NCBI GenBank assembly: GCA_018819005.1
Contig: JAHJQU010000269.1
Span: forward strand, 1-5,019
Direction: 5' to 3'
DNA: 5,019 nucleotides
From: Pseudomonadota bacterium
Lineage (GTDB): Bacteria; Desulfobacterota; Desulfobacteria; Desulfobacterales; RPRI01
A program made the translations under genes and the position numbers. Positions 1-5,019 of this stretch are shown here, piece by piece (the stretch's first letter is position 1; each line of letters starts with the position of its first letter). A model generated the notes under the pieces. It searched no databases. It worked only from the letters and a program-made list of their open reading frames with translations, and had not been told where the DNA came from.

Positions 1-1
1 T

Positions 2-1072
2 CAGATAACCGCAATCATGGGACCTTCGGCAGGTGGTGCGGTTTACAGCCCGGCTCTGACAGACTGGATATTCATGGTTGAAAAAACCAGCCACATGTTC
101 ATTACCGGTCCGGAAGTCATAAAAGCCGTCACCCGTGAAGTAGTCAGCACGGAAGATTTAGGCGGCGCGATGACCCATAATTCCAAAAGCGGTGTGGCTC
201 ATTTTTCAGCCGCCGATGACTCGGCCTGCCTGGAGATGATCAGGGAGTTAATGAGTTTTCTTCCCCAGAACAACATGGAAGATCCTCCGCGTGTTTCACC
301 ATCAGATGATCCGGGGAGGCGGGACGAATCCTTAAGAGACATTGTTCCCTCTGACCCTAACAAACCCTATGACATCAGGGACATTATCCGATCCAATATG
401 GATGACAGGTATTTTTTTGAAGTACATCAGCACTGGGCCAGAAATATCGTGGTTGGATTCGGGAGGCTGGACGGAATGCCTGTCGGCGTTATAGCCAATC
501 AACCTAATGTCATGGCCGGATGTCTGGATATTGACGCATCGATAAAAGGCGCCCGATTCGTCAGGTTTTGTGACGCGTTTAACATACCTTTGATCGTATA
601 TGAAGATGTTCCGGGATTCCTTCCGGGTTCGCATCAGGAACATGGCGGCATTATAAAACATGGCGCAAAGCTGATATACGCGTTTTGCGAGGCAACCGTG
701 CCCCGGATTACCGTGATTACCCGGAAAGCTTATGGCGGAGCTTACATTGTAATGAATTCCAAACATATCCGGGGCGATGTCAACTTAGCCTTTCCGGGAG
801 CAGAGATCGCTGTGATGGGTGCTGATGGCGCTGTAAACATCATTTCCCGCAGGGAGATCAAGGCAGCATCCGATCCCGAGGCTGAACGAAAACGTCTGAT
901 CGAAGATTATCGGGATAAATTTTCCAATCCCTACAGGGCTGCTGAACTGGGATATATTGATGATGTCATCGACCCGGCAGATACAAGGATGCAACTGATT
1001 CAATACTTAAAAATGCTCAGAACCAAACGGGATGTGAATCCCGCAAAAAAACACGGGAACATGCCCCTTTAA
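2..1072 (+). CDS. Acyl-CoA carboxyltransferase subunit (methylmalonyl-CoA decarboxylase alpha / propionyl-CoA carboxylase beta type), 5'-truncated by window edge
   Basis: This cytoplasmic subunit transfers a carboxyl group between biotin on a carrier protein and an acyl-CoA such as propionyl/methylmalonyl-CoA. The reading frame is open from base 2, ahead of the first in-window ATG at 17. The residues before that Met (QITAI) continue the family's conserved block, so ATG 17 is internal. About 356 residues are present; the family is usually about 510-520, so roughly 155-165 N-terminal residues lie upstream. Both oxyanion-hole segments are visible: the N-domain motif GPSAGGAVYSPALTD (20-64) and the C-domain motif RKAYGGAYIVM (722-751). 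VYEDVPGFLPG, AEIAVMGADGA and the C-terminal KHGNMPL ending are also family hallmarks. The residue after GGAY is Ile, whereas propionyl-CoA carboxylases usually have Asp. The OadG-like and biotin-carrier genes downstream favour the MmdA/transcarboxylase branch over an ordinary PccB, but the substrate is not settled. Confidence 0.93.
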   Translation, partial: QITAIMGPSAGGAVYSPALTDWIFMVEKTSHMFITGPEVIKAVTREVVSTEDLGGAMTHNSKSGVAHFSAADDSACLEMIRELMSFLPQNNMEDPPRVSPSDDPGRRDESLRDIVPSDPNKPYDIRDIIRSNMDDRYFFEVHQHWARNIVVGFGRLDGMPVGVIANQPNVMAGCLDIDASIKGARFVRFCDAFNIPLIVYEDVPGFLPGSHQEHGGIIKHGAKLIYAFCEATVPRITVITRKAYGGAYIVMNSKHIRGDVNLAFPGAEIAVMGADGAVNIISRREIKAASDPEAERKRLIEDYRDKFSNPYRAAELGYIDDVIDPADTRMQLIQYLKMLRTKRDVNPAKKHGNMPL

Positions 1073-1089
1073 AGAGGAAGCGGATATAA

Positions 1090-1485
1090 ATGTCTCTGGA
1101 TCAACTTTTTGAACAGATCAAAAATATATTTCAAGGGCGCGGCCAGCCACACGGAGCCCAACCTCCTGTTACAGTTCAATCGGCACAAAAAGAGACACAG
1201 CCGGTTCCTGATATGGATACTGTAGCGGCCATTGCCGCAGCTCTTCATTTATCCGGTAAGACGGAATCAGCGGCAAATAAGGATTCAGAAATAGCTGCAG
1301 CCATTGCCGCATCCCTTCATTTGCATTTAACGACGAGCGCCGATGCAGCGTATGGAAGTGATAAGAAAAGCGATGCGCAGTCACCCTGGAGTCATTATGG
1401 CAGGGAACAGATCCAAAATGTACGTTTTCAGATATTTAACAGACCGGTATCATCTGAAAAGAGTATTTTGATTAGACAGCGATAG
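1090..1485 (+). CDS. Small OadG/MmdD-like accessory subunit of the biotin-dependent carboxyltransferase
   Basis: A 131-residue protein with start ATG 1090, preceded by a good ribosome-binding site (AGAGGAAG, 1073-1080, spacing 9), beginning 17 bp after the carboxyltransferase stop. It has an amphipathic N-terminus (MSLDQLFEQIKNIF), a low-complexity Gln/Pro-rich stretch (about 17-40), two copies of an Ala-rich helix (AAIAAALHL at 46-54 and AAIAASLHL at 70-78), a Ser/Ala/Lys linker, and the C-terminal motif SPWSHYGREQIQNVRFQIFNRP (about 98-119). The Ala-rich helix followed by SPW...GR is characteristic of the OadG/MmdD family, in which the small subunit bridges the carboxyltransferase and the other subunits. 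Unlike classical OadG/MmdD, no hydrophobic membrane anchor is visible, so a soluble assembly factor is inferred. The family call rests on motifs and position only; a hypothetical protein label would be the conservative alternative. Confidence 0.75.
   Translation: MSLDQLFEQIKNIFQGRGQPHGAQPPVTVQSAQKETQPVPDMDTVAAIAAALHLSGKTESAANKDSEIAAAIAASLHLHLTTSADAAYGSDKKSDAQSPWSHYGREQIQNVRFQIFNRPVSSEKSILIRQR
1225..1323 (+). repeat. Internal direct repeat, two 27-bp units 72 bp apart, in the small-subunit gene
   Basis: Units at 1225-1251 and 1297-1323 match at 23 of 27 bases and encode AAIAAALHL and AAIAASLHL. The offset is exactly 24 codons, so the frame is kept. Each unit is preceded by an acidic lead-in (DMDT and DSE). 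This is consistent with an in-frame tandem duplication of the Ala-rich helix; the DNA between and after the units has diverged more. Confidence 0.7.
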
Positions 1486-1490
1486 AATGA

Positions 1491-1516
1491 TAAAAAGAAA
1501 TGAGCACATCTTTTTA
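1491..1516 (+). repeat. Short AT-rich inverted repeat between the small-subunit and biotin-carrier genes
   Basis: TAAAAAGA (1491-1498) and TCTTTTTA (1509-1516) are perfect 8-bp inverted arms around a 10-base loop, followed by more T/A-rich sequence up to the ribosome-binding site AAGGAT (1528-1533). It lies in the 53-bp gap, the widest inside the carboxylase cluster proper. The stem has one G:C pair, so any hairpin would be weak. It could be a processing or attenuation element, or chance in AT-rich spacer DNA. Confidence 0.4.
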
Positions 1517-1538
1517 ATTATATTTATAAGGATATCCA

Positions 1539-2000
1539 ATGAAATATCAACTTGAAATCAATCAGAAAAACTTTGATGTTACCATCAGCAGCGTTTCAGG
1601 AAACATGGCCAGGGTAGTAGTTAACGGAGAATCCTATGATGTCAGGATCGGAAAGTCGCCGGATCGACCCATGGCGGCGGTCCAGCCGGCAATAACTCAA
1701 TCAGCGCCGGTTCATACAGATCTACCAACCCAGGTGCCGGAAGCAGTCTCCGTGATTGCTCCCTTGCCCCCAGCAGTCCCGGTTGAAGGCGAGCCCATAT
1801 TGGCGCCTATTCCAGGGTTGATTCTTGATGTAAAGGTAGCGGTCGGAGAAACGGTAACCGCCGGTCAGGCCGTAGCGATTATTGAAGCCATGAAAATGGA
1901 AAACAGTATAGCTTCGCATGTGTCCGGCACAGTTCGGAATATTCGGGTTCAAAAAGGCTCTCAAGTCTCGACCAGAGAGGTTATTATGATTATCGGGTAA
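1539..2000 (+). CDS. Biotin carboxyl carrier protein (MmdC-type gamma subunit)
   Basis: A 153-residue cytoplasmic carrier whose biotin shuttles the carboxyl group between the active sites of a biotin-dependent carboxylase, decarboxylase or transcarboxylase. Three parts are visible: an N-terminal small beta-rich segment (1-38, MKYQLEINQKNFDV...VNGESYDVRI), a flexible Pro/Ala/Val-rich linker (about 40-85), and a C-terminal biotinyl domain (about 86-153). The domain starts with the usual APIPG motif and carries the biotinylation motif EAMKM, with the target lysine at residue 119. Length and architecture fit the free-standing carriers of methylmalonyl-CoA and oxaloacetate decarboxylases and of transcarboxylases. 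ATG 1539 follows AAGGAT at a short but acceptable spacing. No biotin carboxylase domain is fused to it. The EAMKM sequence marks it as biotinyl rather than lipoyl. Confidence 0.95.
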   Translation: MKYQLEINQKNFDVTISSVSGNMARVVVNGESYDVRIGKSPDRPMAAVQPAITQSAPVHTDLPTQVPEAVSVIAPLPPAVPVEGEPILAPIPGLILDVKVAVGETVTAGQAVAIIEAMKMENSIASHVSGTVRNIRVQKGSQVSTREVIMIIG

Positions 2001-2044
2001 GTAAATGAGCAAACCAGAGAAATGCGCCTTGTCAATAACCACAA

Positions 2045-2052
2045 GAGAGGAG
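2045..2052 (+). promoter_or_regulatory. Ribosome-binding site that fixes the universal stress protein start
   Basis: GAGAGGAG ends 8 bases before ATG 2061. The same frame is open from an upstream ATG at 2022, but that codon has no comparable site, and starting there would place this strong Shine-Dalgarno inside the gene. The start at 2061 is therefore preferred. Confidence 0.8.
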
Positions 2053-2060
2053 TTAAAAGA

Positions 2061-2591
2061 ATGATTTTATCACAAAATGTCAATATTAAAAAAATCCTGT
2101 ATGCAACAGACTTATCGGACAATGCGCGCTATGTATTTGCCTATGCGGTAAGTCTTGCTGTAAAATATTCCGCAGGTATAACAATGCTCCACGTGGTGCA
2201 CGAAATTCCCGGATTTGCTGACAGGAGCGTGGCCGGCTATATAGATGCCGACAGATGGGAGCAGATAAAGAAGCGCCATTTGGATGACGCCTATAATGCC
2301 ATGATCGGTAAAAGGAGAGAGCATTTGGCCATCAAGGAAGCACTCGACCAGTTTGCTGAAAAAACTCAGAGCGCTGAAGGAGCTTCTGAATTCAGTTTCG
2401 ATGAAATAATAGTGGAAATCGGAAATCCGGTTGAGCTTATACTTGAAGTGGCAGACAACCGAAATTGCGACATTATCGTAATGGGGAAAACCGGGCAGGG
2501 CCTGATAGAGGGCGCCTTGATGGGCAGCACAGCCACACGTGTGGTTCGCCGATCTAAAAAGCCGGTTCTGGTGATCAGAAACCCTGATTAA
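2061..2591 (+). CDS. Universal stress protein (UspA superfamily, ATP-binding type)
   Basis: A single-domain cytoplasmic USP of 176 residues. The N-terminal strand KKILYATDLSDNAR (10-23) contains the nucleotide-contacting Asp17, followed by the TMLHVVHE strand (41-48). Residues about 52-108 form a long, charged, probably helical insertion. The C-terminal half has the ATP-binding signature G-x2-G-x9-G-S/T intact (Gly142, Gly145, Gly155-Ser156), then the closing strand KPVLVIRN. Intact signatures of this type are known in ATP-binding MJ0577-like proteins, which often dimerise and act in stress or energy-state signalling. At 176 residues it is longer than the roughly 140-150 of minimal USPs because of the central insertion. 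It starts 60 bp after the biotin carrier in the same direction, so co-transcription is plausible; its target or signal cannot be read from sequence. Confidence 0.93.
   Translation: MILSQNVNIKKILYATDLSDNARYVFAYAVSLAVKYSAGITMLHVVHEIPGFADRSVAGYIDADRWEQIKKRHLDDAYNAMIGKRREHLAIKEALDQFAEKTQSAEGASEFSFDEIIVEIGNPVELILEVADNRNCDIIVMGKTGQGLIEGALMGSTATRVVRRSKKPVLVIRNPD
2556..2583 (-). terminator. Possible intrinsic terminator for the penicillin-binding protein gene
   Basis: Read on the - strand, an imperfect hairpin (GGTT-T-CTG / CAGAACC arms, 5-base loop, one bulge; 2564-2583) is followed after three bases by a run of five T (2560-2556). It lies 34 bp beyond the PBP stop codon, inside the 3' end of the convergent universal stress protein gene. 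The stem is only seven pairs with a bulge and the T run is short, so this is a weak candidate. It is the only one seen near the convergent junction. Confidence 0.25.
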
Positions 2592-2616
2592 AAAGTCCGA
2601 TAATTTACAGAAAAAG

Positions 2617-4986
2617 TTACAGACCTGATTTAAAAAAATCTTCTGTTTCAGTTAAAGAACCGGGCTTACGGGTGGATCTTGCCGGAGAAGTTCCTTCTTT
2701 AAAGCATTCAAGAATTGTCTTTTTTGACTCCGGTATGGCAAGGAGGCCGGTTTCGGCGTCGATTTCTGCATATTCAATTCCTTCTTCCGGCACCAGAAAA
2801 TCTCTCACTGGCTTATTCTCTAAAGCCTGCTGCATGAAATCAAACCATATAGGGCCGGCAGCCACCGCCCCTGTTTCCGATCTTCCAAGCGAAGTCAATT
2901 CATCGGAACCGACCCACACTCCTGTGATATAGTCAGGTGTATAGCCTATGAACCATGCATCGTAAGTATCGTTGGTTGTGCCGGTTTTCCCGGCAACAGG
3001 CCTGTTAAGCGCGAGCATACGCTGGCCGGTTCCGTATTTAACAACGCTTTCAAGAAGACTGGTCATTATATAGGCTGTATTTTTTTCAATTACCTGTTCG
3101 ATTGAAGGTTGCACTTCTTCAAGAATATTTCCGTCCCTGTCAACAACCCTGCTGATAAATACCGGCTGAACGAGGTTGCCCAGGTTTGCAAAAACCGAAT
3201 AAGCCCCAACAAGCTCAAGCAAAGATACTCCGGAAGAGCCAAGAGCTATTGACAGGTCTCTGCTTAAGCTGGAGGTGATGCCGAGCTTTCTCGCATAATC
3301 TATTGCATAGCCAACCCCGATATCTCTTAATATCTTAATCGTGACAATGTTACGGGAATGTGCAAGGGCATCACGAAGAAGCGTAGGCCCGTAGAAAGTA
3401 TCCTTGTAATTCTTGGGTTTCCAAGACTGTTCAGTTCTGGAATCTTCAAAAACAATCGGAGAATCAATTATTACGCTTGACGGGGTATATCCTTTATCTA
3501 TAGCTGCCGCATAAATTATTGGTTTGAAAGCTGAACCGGGCTGCCGTTTGGACTGGATCGCTCTGTTGAACTGGTTTTTTGCAAAATCTCGTCCACCGAC
3601 CATTGCTTTAACATGACCGGTCCCGGCTTCCATGCATAGAATTGCAGATTCAACCTTTGGCTCCTGGTCAAGGGATAACGTCCATAACTCTTTGTGTTTT
3701 TTATCTTTGATTCTGTTTATTGTCTTGACAAGAATCAGATCGCCAACTCTTAAGGTTTTACCGGAATCCGGTTTTCGGGCCCACCGCATCTCCTCTGAAT
3801 TGATTAATCCATATATGTTTCCAATACGGACCATAACGGTATTGTTCTTGTCATTTACTGTTGTTACAATACCGCTTATTGTCATTCCTTCTTCTAAAGG
3901 CTTTTCATTCAGCTTTGTTGCAATCTCATTTGAAAGAGAGTCTATTTCACCGGGCTGAAGGTGTTTTAATGGACCTCTGTAACCCTGACGTCTGTCAAGT
4001 TCATACAATCCCTTTTCCAATGCCTTGTGAGCCGATATCTGCAAGTCATAATTTGCAGTCGTATAGATATTAAGCCCTCCGTAAAGTATATCTTGCCCAT
4101 ATTTTTGTTCGATATAACGCCTTATATGTTCAGAGAAATGAGGCGCTACTTCCATAAACAGATTTTGTTTGGATGTCAGTTCTATCTTTGCATTTATAGC
4201 TTCATCATGCTGGGCTTTTGTTATGTGTTTTTCTTGCAGCATCCTGTTCAAAACGTATATCTGGCGTTGCCTGGCTTTTTCCATATTCTTAAAGGGAGAA
4301 TACCTCGATGGTGCCTGAGGCAATCCGGCAATAATAGCACACTCGGAAAGTGTCAAATCCACAACAGATTTTCCGAAGTATTTCAAGGAAGCTGCTTCAA
4401 CTCCATAAGCGCCGTGGCCGAGATAAATCTGGTTTAAATATAAAAACAGTATTTCATCTTTAGTAAAAGTTTTATCAATTTTATAAGCAAGTATTGCTTC
4501 CTTAAATTTTCTTCTGAAACTTTTTTCAGGTGTCAGAAGAAAAGATTTGGTGACCTGCTGAGTAATGGTGCTTCCTCCCTGGACAATTGCGCCTGCCCCA
4601 ACATTTTTAATAACTGCCCTGATTATACTCTGAATGTCTATCCCTTTATGCGTGTAAAATCTTGAATCTTCGGCAGAAAGGAAGGCATCTTTCAGCATGG
4701 GAGGGATTTTGGACAAGGGCACTATTTTTCTATATTCTTTATAAAATTCAGCGATTACTCTATTATCGTCCGAATATACGGTAGTAACTGTTGGAGGATT
4801 GTAATTGGCAAGCGATGATATCTTGGGGATTTCCCAGGTAAGATGCAAATAAATACCGAGCATTATGACAAATATTAACAAGACTGAAAACAGGGTTGCC
4901 CAGGCAGCCCATCTGGATATTTTACCCCGATGGTGACTGGCACGGGTTTTCAGAATCTTTGAAACCTGTTTTCTTTTTGACATCAT
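2617..4986 (-). CDS. Class A penicillin-binding protein (PBP1A-type bifunctional transglycosylase/transpeptidase)
   Basis: A membrane-anchored enzyme of the cell envelope that polymerises lipid II into glycan strands and cross-links the peptides. Numbering from ATG 4986 (789 residues): basic cytoplasmic tail (1-25), one transmembrane segment (about 27-49), and a GT51 transglycosylase domain. That domain has the catalytic Glu106 in EDSRFYTHKG, QGGSTITQQ (136-144), RRKFKE, and the EILFLYLNQIYLGHGAYG block (178-195). Residues about 330-440 form the OB-like insertion typical of MrcA/PBP1A proteins. The transpeptidase motifs are all intact: SAFK (485-488, catalytic Ser485), SRN (544-546) and KTG (667-669). 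The C-terminus ends in a short polar tail with no extra domain. Length is normal for PBP1A. GTG 5001 is also in frame, but a GGAG sits between it and ATG 4986 at correct spacing, so the ATG is preferred. The gene stands alone in the window, convergent with the carboxylase cluster. Confidence 0.96.
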   Translation of the reverse strand: MMSKRKQVSKILKTRASHHRGKISRWAAWATLFSVLLIFVIMLGIYLHLTWEIPKISSLANYNPPTVTTVYSDDNRVIAEFYKEYRKIVPLSKIPPMLKDAFLSAEDSRFYTHKGIDIQSIIRAVIKNVGAGAIVQGGSTITQQVTKSFLLTPEKSFRRKFKEAILAYKIDKTFTKDEILFLYLNQIYLGHGAYGVEAASLKYFGKSVVDLTLSECAIIAGLPQAPSRYSPFKNMEKARQRQIYVLNRMLQEKHITKAQHDEAINAKIELTSKQNLFMEVAPHFSEHIRRYIEQKYGQDILYGGLNIYTTANYDLQISAHKALEKGLYELDRRQGYRGPLKHLQPGEIDSLSNEIATKLNEKPLEEGMTISGIVTTVNDKNNTVMVRIGNIYGLINSEEMRWARKPDSGKTLRVGDLILVKTINRIKDKKHKELWTLSLDQEPKVESAILCMEAGTGHVKAMVGGRDFAKNQFNRAIQSKRQPGSAFKPIIYAAAIDKGYTPSSVIIDSPIVFEDSRTEQSWKPKNYKDTFYGPTLLRDALAHSRNIVTIKILRDIGVGYAIDYARKLGITSSLSRDLSIALGSSGVSLLELVGAYSVFANLGNLVQPVFISRVVDRDGNILEEVQPSIEQVIEKNTAYIMTSLLESVVKYGTGQRMLALNRPVAGKTGTTNDTYDAWFIGYTPDYITGVWVGSDELTSLGRSETGAVAAGPIWFDFMQQALENKPVRDFLVPEEGIEYAEIDAETGLLAIPESKKTILECFKEGTSPARSTRKPGSLTETEDFFKSGL

Positions 4987-4995
4987 GTTAAAAAA

Positions 4996-4999
4996 CTCC
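4996..4999 (-). promoter_or_regulatory. Ribosome-binding site that fixes the penicillin-binding protein start
   Basis: On the - strand GGAG lies nine bases before ATG 4986; a second ATG follows at once (4983). The longer in-frame start GTG 5001-4999 overlaps this Shine-Dalgarno, which argues against its use. The few bases beyond it to the window end are AT-rich, with a TATATG at 5017-5012 that might be a -10 element, but too little upstream DNA is present to judge a promoter. Confidence 0.65.
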
Positions 5000-5019
5000 A
5001 CAAAATATGGTCATATAAA

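Noticed and set aside
332..766. 144-codon open frame on the - strand inside the carboxyltransferase gene
   Set aside because: It lies wholly opposite a gene with unmistakable family motifs, its translation has no recognisable domain, and no ribosome-binding evidence supports it. It is a shadow frame.
1486..1538. Possible internal promoter before the biotin-carrier gene
   Set aside because: The spacer is AT-rich and has -10-like hexamers, but the nearest -35-like TTGATT (1468-1473) gives spacings of 9 or about 14-15 bases, which do not fit a sigma-70 promoter.
2022..2060. Longer start for the universal stress protein at ATG 2022
   Set aside because: The strong GAGAGGAG site lies inside this extension, 8 bases before ATG 2061, and the added residues do not resemble a USP N-terminus.
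2533..2544. Perfect 12-bp palindrome CCACACGTGTGG, possible operator
   Set aside because: It sits inside the conserved C-terminal coding part of the USP (encoding TRVVRR with neighbours) and has no promoter context, so chance or codon constraint is the simpler explanation.
2627..2640. Small hairpin GATTT-AAAA-AAATC at the end of the PBP gene
   Set aside because: It has only five weak pairs inside the coding sequence and no following T run in a useful place, so it is not a credible terminator.
3632..4437. Several + strand open frames (up to 136 codons) opposite the penicillin-binding protein
   Set aside because: They overlap one another and lie antisense to conserved PBP domains. Their Cys/Phe/Ile-rich runs are what complementing this reading frame produces.

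Overview
The window looks like ordinary chromosome from an anaerobic bacterium, most probably a Desulfobacterota/deltaproteobacterial sulfate reducer or syntroph. That placement is inferred from the gene types (a methylmalonyl-CoA decarboxylase/transcarboxylase-like module with a separate biotin carrier, and a Gram-negative-style class A PBP) and from moderate base composition. No marker gene in the window fixes the taxonomy.

Layout: positions 2-2591 hold four genes on the + strand, probably one transcription unit. First is the 3' two-thirds of a biotin-dependent carboxyltransferase (MmdA/PccB type), whose 5' end is cut off by the window edge. Then come a small OadG/MmdD-like accessory protein (1090-1485), a biotin carboxyl carrier protein (1539-2000) and a universal stress protein (2061-2591). 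A single large gene on the - strand (2617-4986), a class A penicillin-binding protein, converges on this unit with only 25 bp between the stop codons.

How they work together: the carboxyltransferase moves a carboxyl group between an acyl-CoA and the biotin on Lys119 of the carrier, and the small protein probably tethers or organises the two. Neither the partner that loads or unloads the biotin (biotin carboxylase, membrane decarboxylase MmdB, or 5S-type pyruvate carboxyltransferase) nor the true acyl-CoA substrate can be seen here, so the direction of the reaction is open. The stress protein has an intact ATP-binding signature and is a plausible but unproven member of the operon. The PBP is an independent cell-wall synthesis gene.

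I saw no mobile element, CRISPR array, tRNA or rRNA, and no clearly new system. The more interesting points are the reduced carboxylase module, an internal 24-codon repeat and missing membrane anchor in its small subunit, and an isoleucine at the known acyl-CoA selectivity position of the carboxyltransferase.
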